Part shown: piece after piece, positions 26,563 through 33,678 of the stretch
How positions within the stretch are numbered: the stretch's first letter is position 1
Layout of the letters: each line of letters starts with the position of its first letter
NCBI RefSeq assembly: GCF_014851565.1
Contig: NZ_JACVAA010000001.1
Span: forward strand, 124,001 to 188,000
DNA from: Pseudomonas sp. PDM15
GTDB taxonomy: Bacteria > Pseudomonadota > Gammaproteobacteria > Pseudomonadales > Pseudomonadaceae
Reading direction: 5' to 3'
DNA length: 64,000 bases
Translations under genes and position numbers: made by a program
Notes under the pieces: model-generated
What the model was told of the DNA's origin: nothing
Databases searched by the model: none
What the model saw: only the letters and a program-made list of their open reading frames with translations

Positions 26563-28059
26563 ATGAGCACCGTCGCCCACTTCATCAATGGCGAAATCGT
26601 TCTGCGCAACGGCCGTACCGCCCAGGTCTTCAACCCGTCCATCGGCGAGCCGGTGCGTCAGGTCGAGCTGGCCGACCGCGCCACCATTCAGGCCGCCATC
26701 GACGCCGCCAAGGCCGCCTTCCCGGCCTGGCGCAACACCCCGCCGGCCAAGCGCGCCCAGGTCATGTTCCGCTTCAAGGTCCTGCTCGAGGAGCACAAGG
26801 ACAAGATCGCCGCGATGATCAGCGAGGAGCACGGCAAGACCCTGGAAGACGCCGTCGGCGAACTGCAGCGCGGCATCGAGAACGTCGAATATGCCTGTGG
26901 CGCCCCCGAGCTGCTGAAAGGCGAATACAACCGCAACGCCGGCCCGAACATCGACAGCTGGAGCGACTTCCAGCCGCTGGGCGTGGTCGCCGGGATCACC
27001 CCGTTCAACTTCCCGGCCATGGTGCCGCTGTGGATGTACCCGCTGGCCATCGTCTGCGGCAACTGCTTCATCCTCAAGCCGTCCGAGCGCGACCCGAGCT
27101 CCACCCTGTTCATCGCCCAGCTGCTGCACGAAGCCGGCCTGCCCAAGGGCGTGATCGGCGTGATCAACGGCGACAAGGAAGCGGTGGACGCGCTGATCGA
27201 AGCGCCGGAAGTCAAAGCCATCAGCTTCGTTGGCTCCACGCCGATCGCCGAATACATCTACACCGAGGCCAACCGTCGCGGTAAGCGCGTCCAAGCCCTG
27301 GGCGGCGCCAAGAACCACGCCGTGGTCCTGCCGGACGCCGACATCGACAACACCGTCAACGCCCTGATGGGCGCGGCCTACGGCTCCTGCGGCGAGCGCT
27401 GCATGGCCATCTCCGTGGTGGTGGCCGTGGGTGACCAGGTCGCCGACACCCTGGTGGCCAAGCTGACCCCGAAGATCCAGGCGCTGAAGATCGGTGCCGG
27501 CACTTCCTGCGGCCTGGACATGGGCCCGCTGGTCACCGGCGCGGCGCGTGACAAGGTCAAGGGCTACATCGACGCCGGCGTGGCCCAGGGCGCCAAGCTG
27601 GTGGTGGACGGCCGCGGCCTGTCCGTGGCGGGCAACGAGGCCGGCTTCTTCGTCGGCGGCACCCTGTTCGACAACGTCACCCGCGAGATGAGCATCTATC
27701 AGGAAGAGATCTTCGGCCCGGTGCTGTGCATCGTCCGCGTCGGCAGCCTGGAAGACGCCATGCAGCTGATCAACGACCACGAATACGGCAACGGCACCTG
27801 CATCTTCACCCGCGACGGTGAAGCGGCCCGCCTGTTCTGCGACGAGATCGAAGTCGGCATGGTCGGCGTCAACGTGCCGCTGCCGGTGCCGGTGGCCTAC
27901 CACAGCTTCGGCGGCTGGAAGCGCTCGCTGTTCGGCGACCTGCACGCCTACGGCCCGGACGGCGTGCGCTTCTATACCAAGCGCAAGACCATCACCCAGC
28001 GCTGGCCGCAGCGCGCCAGCCACGAGGCGGCGCAGTTCGCCTTCCCGAGCAACGGTTAA
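26563..28059 (+). CDS. bauC: CoA-acylating (methyl)malonate-semialdehyde dehydrogenase BauC
   Basis: The 498-residue aldehyde dehydrogenase of the MmsA type has VAGITPFNFPAMVPLWMYPL, the nucleotide-binding 'SFVGSTPIAEYIYTEA' and the catalytic cysteine in 'GSCGERCMAISVVVAVG'. It converts malonate semialdehyde from the BauA reaction to acetyl-CoA and CO2. GAGGAAACACCC precedes the ATG. It is 57 bases after bauB and probably cotranscribed, then a terminator follows. Valine catabolism uses a close paralog, so substrate preference is inferred from the operon. Confidence 0.93.
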   Translation: MSTVAHFINGEIVLRNGRTAQVFNPSIGEPVRQVELADRATIQAAIDAAKAAFPAWRNTPPAKRAQVMFRFKVLLEEHKDKIAAMISEEHGKTLEDAVGELQRGIENVEYACGAPELLKGEYNRNAGPNIDSWSDFQPLGVVAGITPFNFPAMVPLWMYPLAIVCGNCFILKPSERDPSSTLFIAQLLHEAGLPKGVIGVINGDKEAVDALIEAPEVKAISFVGSTPIAEYIYTEANRRGKRVQALGGAKNHAVVLPDADIDNTVNALMGAAYGSCGERCMAISVVVAVGDQVADTLVAKLTPKIQALKIGAGTSCGLDMGPLVTGAARDKVKGYIDAGVAQGAKLVVDGRGLSVAGNEAGFFVGGTLFDNVTREMSIYQEEIFGPVLCIVRVGSLEDAMQLINDHEYGNGTCIFTRDGEAARLFCDEIEVGMVGVNVPLPVPVAYHSFGGWKRSLFGDLHAYGPDGVRFYTKRKTITQRWPQRASHEAAQFAFPSNG

Positions 28060-28069
28060 GCGCTAACCA

Positions 28070-28098
28070 GGGCTGGTCTTCGGACCGGCTCTTTTTTT
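28070..28098 (+). terminator. Terminator of the bauABC operon
   Basis: GGGCTGGTC-(TTCG)-GACCGGCTC forms a stem with a UUCG tetraloop and G-U pairs, followed by a run of seven T. It starts about 10 bases after the bauC stop. Confidence 0.85.
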
Positions 28099-28139
28099 GC
28101 CGCCCGGCTGGCAGCAGTGGCCGGACAGCGCGTTTTGCT

Positions 28140-28228
28140 CCCTCTCCCGTTCACGGGAGAGGGTTGGGGAGAGGGGCAGTCCAACAACGCCCTCTCCTCC
28201 AGCCCCTCTCCCACCAGTGGGAGAGGGG
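28140..28228. repeat. Paired CCCTCTCCC hairpin repeat element
   Basis: Two hairpins lie head to tail: CCCTCTCCCG-TTCA-CGGGAGAGGG (28140-28163) and CCCCTCTCCCA-CCAG-TGGGAGAGGGG (28203-28228). The spacer itself contains GGGGAGAGGGG and CCCTCTCC segments, so the whole unit can fold as one larger palindrome. This looks like a short dispersed intergenic repeat of the kind found in many proteobacterial genomes; copy number cannot be judged from one window. It lies between bauC and the PuuD-like gene. Confidence 0.65.
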
Positions 28229-28266
28229 AGTAACCCTGCCGCGCGGGCGCGGCATTGGTGCGGTAA

Positions 28267-28308
28267 CCCGCCGGCGTCCTGCCGGCGGGAAGCGGCACCC
28301 CTTGGGTG
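28267..28308. repeat. GC-rich hairpins before the PuuD-like gene
   Basis: A perfect hairpin CCCGCCGGC-(GTCCT)-GCCGGCGGG (28267-28289) is followed by CACCC-CTT-GGGTG (28296-28308). The rest of 28309-28395 holds no gene or clear promoter. The hairpins may be part of the preceding repeat unit or the 5' leader of the next gene. Confidence 0.45.
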
Positions 28309-28395
28309 AGCGGGTTCACGGTTGTTCGTGGCCCGGTAACCCGCTGTCCCAAGGGCAGCCCACTTCAAACTCAAAATGAAGAGGACACCCTTGCA

Positions 28396-29172
28396 ATGAA
28401 CAAACCCATGATTGGCCTTCCCCTGTGTCGCTGGCAGCTGACCGATCGCGACATCGGCTGGTTTCATCTGGTGGGCGAGAAATACATCCAGTCCGTCACC
28501 GGCTTCGGCGCCTTCCCGCTGATGATCCCGGCCTTCGGCGACGACCTGGACATGGAGACCGTGCTCGACAGCGTCTCCGGCATCATGTTCGGCGGCTCCC
28601 TGTCCAACGTGCACCCCAGCTTCTACGGCGACGACCATCCCGGTCTGGGCCTGGCCGACAAACCCCGCGACGCCACCGTGCTGCGCTTGATGCGCGCCTG
28701 CATCGACCGCGGCATTCCCTTCCTCGGCATCTGCCGCGGCGTACAGGAACTCAACGTGCTGTACGGCGGCACCCTGCACCGCGAGGTGCACAACGTACCG
28801 GGTCGCCTCGACCACCGCGAAGTGAAGGACGTACCGGACAACGTGGCCTACGGCCCGATCCACAAGGTCGCCCTGACCGAGGGTGGCGTGCTGCACAAGC
28901 TGCTCGGCGAGCGTGAGATCAGCGTCAACTCGTTGCATGGGCAGGGCATCGATCGGCTGGGTGAGGGGCTACAGGTCGAGGCCGTTTGTGAGGACGGGCA
29001 GATCGAGGCGGTCAGCGTGATTGGCGCCAAGGCGTTCGCGGTCGGCGTGCAGTGGCATCCGGAGTATCGCTATTGGGAGAAGGCGGATTACAACGCACTG
29101 ATTGGGGCGTTCCATGAGGCGGCGAGGGAGTATCAGGCGAAAAGAATTGGAGTAATAGACAGAGTTGCTTGA
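28396..29172 (+). CDS. PuuD-type gamma-glutamyl hydrolase (class-I glutamine amidotransferase-like)
   Basis: The 258-residue peptidase C26 protein has the nucleophile motif 'PFLGICRGVQELNVLYGG' and the catalytic histidine in 'VGVQWHPEYRY'. The family splits gamma-glutamyl-polyamine or gamma-glutamyl-GABA intermediates. Pseudomonas homologues (PauD, SpuA) act in polyamine breakdown, which can also yield beta-alanine, the bauABC substrate upstream, so the position is meaningful. Start ATG 28396 gives the usual MNKPMIGLPLCRW. The last residues (KRIGVIDRVA) lie where base composition begins to fall toward the AT-rich reverse transcriptase. Confidence 0.9.
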   Translation: MNKPMIGLPLCRWQLTDRDIGWFHLVGEKYIQSVTGFGAFPLMIPAFGDDLDMETVLDSVSGIMFGGSLSNVHPSFYGDDHPGLGLADKPRDATVLRLMRACIDRGIPFLGICRGVQELNVLYGGTLHREVHNVPGRLDHREVKDVPDNVAYGPIHKVALTEGGVLHKLLGEREISVNSLHGQGIDRLGEGLQVEAVCEDGQIEAVSVIGAKAFAVGVQWHPEYRYWEKADYNALIGAFHEAAREYQAKRIGVIDRVA

Positions 29173-29205
29173 GGAAATGCTGCCCTTGATTTAAGCGTTG
29201 AAGCG

Positions 29206-29240
29206 AGAAGGCTCATCGGGTGGTGAGCCTTCTGTTTTAT
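29206..29240 (+). terminator. Terminator between the PuuD-like gene and the convergent reverse transcriptase
   Basis: A perfect 10-base stem AGAAGGCTCA / TGAGCCTTCT (29206-29215 and 29224-29233) is followed by GTTTTAT. The T-tract is on the plus strand, so it serves the PuuD-like gene; its tail overlaps the reverse transcriptase stop codon. Confidence 0.85.
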
Positions 29241-30712
29241 AAATTGTTTACGCAGCCACCAATGAGAGAGTTTATCGGGCTTGCCTTAGAGAAGTAGCCC
29301 ATTAGATAGTTCTTTGATTGCTTTGTATCTTCTCTCATTCCTATTGCTGATGCCCAGGCCAACCATCCACTTGAACCGTTCTTTAGATGGGACTCACGCC
29401 ATTCAGGCATCCCGAATCGTTTCTCTGGGATCTCAAGTACTTTCGCCTTAGATATGTTTGTGGCGTTTTTGTGCTCGTAAAGTAGTGCAAGAAGCTGCCC
29501 GCCTAAAGGCGTATTCAGTAAATGTTTTTCAGTTATTTTGGCAATCCAGAATAGCTGGTATTCATTTAGGTAGTCGGCGGCTATAAGGAGCTCTTTTAAA
29601 GACTCGGAAAGCTCTTCATGGTTTTCTATTGTTTCGCATTTGTGATAGATCTTTTTTGATAAATGGGGATATCTATATATGAATTGCGAAATCTTTTTGG
29701 GGAAGTCTGATGTGTGCTCGTGAATGCAGTCAATTATTAGCGCGGCTTCTCTGTCTGTAGCTTCGTCCTCGTTTGCTAGATCGATTAGGTACTCTATTTC
29801 TTCTGTCGATAGTTCCCTTGCTATGTTTATATATTCTCCTTCCCCTATTCCTGATCCGGTGCCTATATAAACTTTTTCCATTATGGTTTTTTTGATGCTG
29901 TCGATTTCTGTGTGTATAGATGTTTCTTCTTCAGCGAATAAGGTTGTTTTATCGGAGTTCAGATTTAGGGATTTCTGCCCTAGAGATTTCTGGATGGTCT
30001 GAAAGTCTTTTATAAGTGTGTCTTTGGAGTCTGAGAAGATCATGAAGTCATCCATGAATCTAATCATCTGTTCGCATTTTATTAATTCGGAATTGTCGAT
30101 GTATGAAAGGAAGTGACTTCCAAGCATTTTGGATGGGTATAGTCCGTGGGGGAGGAAGTCGATAGAAAATCCAGCATTTATTTCTCGCATAAATTGACCG
30201 AATAAGCCGATTTCATATTGATTAGGCTTTTGGGCTGCGAACCAATTAGTGATGTCGTGGTGATAAATTGAGTTAAAGAAAGCGGAGATATCAAATTTGA
30301 TATGGTATTTATATTTTTCTTTTAGTGCGTTGGATTGTTCTGAGAATTCTTTATAGCTGTCGTGGATGGGGATGGGTTTTCCTTCTGAAAATCTATATCC
30401 AAAATTTTCTCGTTTTGGATTTTTGCTTTTTTTAAAGATTGTGCGATTTTCGTAGGCCATCCTGTACATATAGAATTCAGCTACAGGATCGAGTTTCATT
30501 GTTCTTCTTAAATGGTATTTTGATTTTGATGCGTAGACGGTTTCTTGGGGGAGAAAGCTGTGCTCTTTGTTTTCAGGATTGGCGATCTTTGTGATGTATT
30601 CAGAAATTTCCTTGGGCGCTTTTCCAATCATTACTCGGCATGTTTCCATTGGGAATAACGTGCCTTCATAGTCTGTTAGGTAGAATTCTTTGACTTTTTC
30701 ATGATCTGTCAT
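29237..30712 (-). CDS. Reverse transcriptase of the unknown-group/DRT (antiphage) type
   Basis: I chose ATG 30710-30712 (MTDHEKVKEF, 491 residues), which follows GGAGAAAGT; an ATG 21 bases upstream lacks a ribosome site. RT motifs are in order: fingers 'KLDPVAEFYMYRMAYENRTI' (about 73-92), motif A 'IKFDISAFFNSIYHHD' with Asp141, motif B 'LPHGLYPSKMLGSHF' (about 187-201), motif C FMDDF with Asp221-Asp222, and motif D 'LNLNSDKTTLF' (about 249-259). About 230 mostly helical residues follow with no nuclease, maturase or nitrilase motif. There is no retron NAXXH/VTG and no group II maturase domain. The gene is strongly AT-rich against its surroundings, suggesting acquisition. Unknown-group RTs are typically defence genes; the subtype cannot be assigned by eye. 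Confidence 0.88.
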   Translation of the reverse strand: MTDHEKVKEFYLTDYEGTLFPMETCRVMIGKAPKEISEYITKIANPENKEHSFLPQETVYASKSKYHLRRTMKLDPVAEFYMYRMAYENRTIFKKSKNPKRENFGYRFSEGKPIPIHDSYKEFSEQSNALKEKYKYHIKFDISAFFNSIYHHDITNWFAAQKPNQYEIGLFGQFMREINAGFSIDFLPHGLYPSKMLGSHFLSYIDNSELIKCEQMIRFMDDFMIFSDSKDTLIKDFQTIQKSLGQKSLNLNSDKTTLFAEEETSIHTEIDSIKKTIMEKVYIGTGSGIGEGEYINIARELSTEEIEYLIDLANEDEATDREAALIIDCIHEHTSDFPKKISQFIYRYPHLSKKIYHKCETIENHEELSESLKELLIAADYLNEYQLFWIAKITEKHLLNTPLGGQLLALLYEHKNATNISKAKVLEIPEKRFGMPEWRESHLKNGSSGWLAWASAIGMREDTKQSKNYLMGYFSKASPINSLIGGCVNNL

Positions 30713-30763
30713 ACTTTCTCCGGATAATTCCATGCGCCAGGGAGGTAGTTAGCTAATTCTCTC

Positions 30764-30777
30764 AATAGATATCTATT
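30764..30777. promoter_or_regulatory. Perfect 14-base palindrome upstream of the reverse transcriptase
   Basis: AATAGATATCTATT is fully self-complementary and sits 52 bases before the reverse transcriptase start, inside the AT-rich tract. It could be an operator, a promoter-proximal element or part of an RNA hairpin. No matching second copy was noticed in the window. Confidence 0.4.
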
Positions 30778-30810
30778 AGTGAGTATGGCTGGTGAGTCCT
30801 TTGTAATGTG

Positions 30811-31115
30811 CTGCGCGGGTTTCACCCGCCCTACGGCGAGGCGTACCGACCACGCCGAGTGCCCTGAAACGCGAAGCTGTCATGCGCGGAAACTCCCCGT
30901 CAGCAGGCCGAGCGTAGGTGTTGCGTAGGGGGACGAGCCGCATGGATGCGGCGAGAGGCTTAAAGGGCCATGGATGGCCCTTGTAAGCCGGCCCCCGGAG
31001 CGGCACCGGAGGGAGGGGAGTCGAGCGCAGCGAGACCCGGATGCCGGGGTGTGTTTCTTTGCTTACTCTTCTTTGCACAAGCAAAGAAAGTAAGTCGCCC
31101 AGCAGGGCGAAACCA
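30811..31115. ncRNA. Highly structured GC-rich element upstream of the reverse transcriptase (possible ncRNA or dispersed repeat)
   Basis: Several strong hairpins occur in about 300 bases: GCGGGT-TTC-ACCCGC (30815-30829), AAGGGCCAT-GG-ATGGCCCTT (30963-30982), a perfect 11-base stem TTTCTTTGCTT / AAGCAAAGAAA with a 14-base loop (31054-31089), and CGCCC-AGCA-GGGCG (31096-31109). The element is GC-rich, unlike the AT-rich reverse transcriptase next to it. Its minus-strand open frame gives a basic, proline-rich peptide starting inside the NYN gene stop and is not convincing as protein. From memory, similar 'ctttgc...gcaaag' segments recur between Pseudomonas genes, so it may be a repeat. A template RNA for the reverse transcriptase is the other option. 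Strand is uncertain. Confidence 0.45.
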
Positions 31116-31158
31116 TGCTGCCAAGCGCCTTCAGTAATGAGCCAGCGCAGAGACGTAT

Positions 31159-31974
31159 TCACTTGGCCAACTTGCGATTGCGTGCGTAAAGCGACTTACC
31201 GCCAGTAGCGGTAACACCGCGCTCCTGCAGTTCGAAGCGAGTGTTATGTGCCTTGATCAGATCACTCAGCTTCTTGTGGCCATACATCCGCGCGTCGAAG
31301 TCCGAGCGCAGCTTGTTGATATTCAGACCCAGCGCGCCAAGGTGACACCAGCCATCCTCATCTGAGTTGTCGTCTATCACCTTGGCAATGAAGTCCACCG
31401 GCACCTTCTGCGGCTTCACCTTGGCAGGCTCAGCTGGCTTGGCTTCGGTACTGACAGCCGGCGCTGAAGTGCTTGGCGCTTTGGCTGCGGAAACTTCTAC
31501 CTCGGCAGGATCGGCGTCGTTACGCAGCAACTCGGTATAGATGAACTTGTCGCACGCCGACACGAACGGCTTCGGCGTCTTCTGCTCACCAAACCCGATC
31601 ACCTCCAGCCCTTCCTCCCGCAACCGCGCGGCAAGCCGGGTGAAGTCGCTATCGCTGGAGACCAGACAAAACCCATCGAAACGCCGCGTATAGAGCAGGT
31701 CCATCGCATCGATGATCAGCGAACTGTCGGTGGCGTTCTTGCCCTTGGTGTAGGCGAACTGCTGGATGGGTTGAATGGAGTAATCCAGAAGCACCTGCTT
31801 CCAGCCGCCCAGGTTGGGCAGAGTCCAATCACCGTAGATGCGCTTGACGCTGGCCAGCCCGTACTTGGCGATTTCCTCGAACAGCCCTTCGACGATGGCA
31901 GCCGAGGCGTTGTCCGCATCGATCAGTACGGCGAGGTGCTTTTGCTGGCGGGGTGCCGGGGCTTTGCTGGCCAT
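31159..31974 (-). CDS. NYN-domain (PIN-like RNase) protein with OST-HTH/LOTUS domain
   Basis: The 271-residue protein has an N-terminal NYN domain. Acidic residues fit a PIN-like metal site: D19 and D21 in 'VLIDADNASA', D83 in 'KNATDSSLIIDAMDLL' and D108/D110 in 'CLVSSDSDFTRLA'. After an alanine/proline-rich linker (about 140-185), a C-terminal LOTUS/OST-HTH domain begins at 'VPVDFIAKVIDDNSDEDGWC'. It should be a metal-dependent RNase or RNA-binding regulator. Family members are widespread bacterial housekeeping proteins. It faces the reverse transcriptase on the same strand, 446 bases upstream, with the structured element between them. Confidence 0.9.
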   Translation of the reverse strand: MASKAPAPRQQKHLAVLIDADNASAAIVEGLFEEIAKYGLASVKRIYGDWTLPNLGGWKQVLLDYSIQPIQQFAYTKGKNATDSSLIIDAMDLLYTRRFDGFCLVSSDSDFTRLAARLREEGLEVIGFGEQKTPKPFVSACDKFIYTELLRNDADPAEVEVSAAKAPSTSAPAVSTEAKPAEPAKVKPQKVPVDFIAKVIDDNSDEDGWCHLGALGLNINKLRSDFDARMYGHKKLSDLIKAHNTRFELQERGVTATGGKSLYARNRKLAK

Positions 31975-32061
31975 GAACGCATCCTTGCAAGTCGATGCTC
32001 CCGACCTTACTGCGAATGCTGGCCCAACGCCATAGCTGACAACCCGGCCAGCAAATGCCCC

Positions 32062-32796
32062 TCAATTCACCCAGCGCGCCTGCTTCACCACCATATGCAG
32101 AAACCCATTATCGCTAGGTGCGCGATAAGCCCCGATGGCGCCCAGGTGCTTGGCCATCACCGCCGTCATCTCCCAGCCATCGACCGGCTCCGCCGCCCAG
32201 GTCGCGCTGGCCAGCTTGAGCAGGCCGAGCGAGTCGCCCAGGTCGCGCACGGCCCGTGAACCCGTGCGCACCGGCTCCAGCAGCGAGTCATTGGCCCAGG
32301 CCCACATCCAGGTGTTGGAGCGGCTGGAAAAGCTGCCGACGAAATCGATATCGCATTCCACCACCGGCTTGCCGCCGTTGGAGAACGCCAGCGTGGCGTT
32401 CTCCTGGTACCAGTCCCAGCGTTCGTACTCACCGATGCCGTAGGTTTCCATAAAGCTGGCCTGCCGCGCCTGCAGGTACTCGAAGCTGTCGCTGATCAGC
32501 TCGACCAGGGCGTCCTCGTCCTGCTGCCAGTTGCGTTCGCGGATATCGCAGTAGCAACCGGCGCAGACCATCTTGATATCGGCGAAGGCCTCGGAGCGGT
32601 CGTTCCATTCGCCTTCCTGCTCCAGAACGGCGTCGCACTGGTCGCACCAGGCGTCCGGATAGGCGTCGTCGGGGTGTTCCGGGTCGTAGCCGACATTGAA
32701 CCCCTGGTTCTCGCCGGCGGGCAGGTGCTGGCAGACGAACGTGGCGGGGCTCTTTCCGTGTTCGCCACATTCAACGGATAGCTCTTCGTCGCTCAT
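32062..32796 (-). CDS. DUF6882-like conserved hypothetical protein
   Basis: The 244-residue cytosolic protein starts at ATG 32794-32796 (MSDEELSVECGEHGKSPATF) after an AAGGACAG site. Its N-terminal third is cysteine-rich: C9, then CQH, CDQC and CAGCYCD, like a zinc-ribbon pair. The C-terminal part has 'GVGSFSSRSNTWMWAWAND'-like sequence (here DFVGSFSSRSNTWMWAWAND), which I associate with the DUF6882 group. An earlier in-frame ATG would add 18 residues without a ribosome site. Function unknown. Confidence 0.72.
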   Translation of the reverse strand: MSDEELSVECGEHGKSPATFVCQHLPAGENQGFNVGYDPEHPDDAYPDAWCDQCDAVLEQEGEWNDRSEAFADIKMVCAGCYCDIRERNWQQDEDALVELISDSFEYLQARQASFMETYGIGEYERWDWYQENATLAFSNGGKPVVECDIDFVGSFSSRSNTWMWAWANDSLLEPVRTGSRAVRDLGDSLGLLKLASATWAAEPVDGWEMTAVMAKHLGAIGAYRAPSDNGFLHMVVKQARWVN

Positions 32797-32878
32797 GTTT
32801 CTGTCCTTGTGAGAGGGGAGTGGCGCGCCGCGGCACCAGGGGGCCGCCACAGCAAAGGTAGGCCTTGGGCGCGGGTGG

Positions 32879-33268
32879 TCAAATATGCTTCAGCAGGCTG
32901 CGCTCGGGCTCCTTCGGGTTGTAATACACCCGCACCCGCTGCCCCACCGGGTACTCGGCCAGCTCCTGCTGGGCATGCTCTTCCGAGCTGTATTGGTTCG
33001 GCCGGATACGCAGGTGCTTACCGCTGTAGCTGACCCCATCCACGCTGTACGCATACTGCACCCGTACCTCGTACTCGTAGCGGCTGCCGTGCCAGCCTTT
33101 CTCCGACGAGGTCTTGTAACTGCTGGTGATGCGCGACTCGGTGATCACGCCCTCGGCGGTCGGCCATTCCCGCGAGTCGCCCATCTCCAGCGCCTGCTGG
33201 ATGCCGGCGTACATCACCACGCCGAACACCAGAACATAAAACAGGTTCTTCAGGGTGAGCATGGGCAT
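32879..33268 (-). CDS. DUF3592-like membrane-anchored protein
   Basis: The 129-residue protein has one N-terminal membrane helix (LFYVLVFGVVMYAGIQQAL) and a soluble domain with 'GVITESRI', 'YEYEVRVQYAYSVDGVSYSG' and 'YPVGQRVRVYYNPKEPERSLL'. These features are characteristic of DUF3592. The protein is probably exposed on the periplasmic side. The start may be ATG 33268 or the third codon, ATG 33262. No function is known for the family. It lies downstream of a bidirectional terminator, so it probably has its own promoter. Confidence 0.85.
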   Translation of the reverse strand: MPMLTLKNLFYVLVFGVVMYAGIQQALEMGDSREWPTAEGVITESRITSSYKTSSEKGWHGSRYEYEVRVQYAYSVDGVSYSGKHLRIRPNQYSSEEHAQQELAEYPVGQRVRVYYNPKEPERSLLKHI

Positions 33269-33320
33269 CCATCCATGGGTGGCGGGGAGGCGAACCTAGC
33301 TCATTCGGGCCATGAAAAGA

Positions 33321-33346
33321 AGAAGCCCCGCATGAGCGGGGCTTCT
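33321..33346. terminator. Bidirectional terminator
   Basis: A perfect 11-base stem AGAAGCCCCGC-(ATGA)-GCGGGGCTTCT. On the minus strand it is followed by TTCTTTTC, so it ends the His-rich exported protein gene located to its right. Confidence 0.85.
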
Positions 33347-33348
33347 GT

Positions 33349-33678
33349 TTACCAGCGATGGCCGTGATGGTGGTGATGGTGACGACGGTGGTGCTTGCGC
33401 CAGTGCTTGTGGTGGTAGCGCGGCTCCGCCACGTAGTACACCGGGGCCGGGTAGTAGACCGGGCGGGGCTCGTAGTACACCGGGCGCGGCTCGTAGTAGA
33501 CCACCGGTTCCGGCTCGTAGACCCGTACCGGCCGCTGGCTGGCCAGCACGCCGCCAATGATGGCGCCGGCCGCAACACCAATGGCCACATCGCCGCCGTC
33601 TGCTGCTTGGGCCTGCTGCCCGCCGGCGAAAAGCAGGCTGGCTATCAGACCAGTGATGATGGGGATACGCGAAAACAT
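33349..33678 (-). CDS. Exported Tyr/Pro-repeat, His-rich protein
   Basis: The 109-residue protein has a signal peptide (residues 1-25, ending QAQA), a glycine-zipper-like segment 'GVAAGAIIGGVLA', then three or four repeats of 'YYEPRPVY' type (YEPEPVVYYEPRPVYYEPRP, then YYPAPVYYVAEPRY) and a C-terminal tail with a run of about 17 His/Lys/Arg-rich residues (RRHHHHHHGHRW). The tail could bind Ni, Zn or Cu ions. Glycine-zipper proteins of this kind are common in Pseudomonas and lack a defined role. A terminator follows it. Confidence 0.82.
   Translation of the reverse strand: MFSRIPIITGLIASLLFAGGQQAQAADGGDVAIGVAAGAIIGGVLASQRPVRVYEPEPVVYYEPRPVYYEPRPVYYPAPVYYVAEPRYHHKHWRKHHRRHHHHHHGHRW

Noticed and set aside
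28140..28228. CRISPR array from the repeated CCCTCTCCC segments
   Set aside because: Only two inverted hairpins, no regular direct repeats and no cas genes.
29237..30712. Retron or group II intron label for the reverse transcriptase
   Set aside because: No NAXXH or VTG motifs, no msr-msd structure identified, no maturase or endonuclease domain.
30776..31162. A 128-codon minus-strand frame in the structured element
   Set aside because: It starts inside the NYN gene stop, has no ribosome site, and its peptide is basic and proline-rich like the translation of a repeat; the hairpins explain the sequence better.
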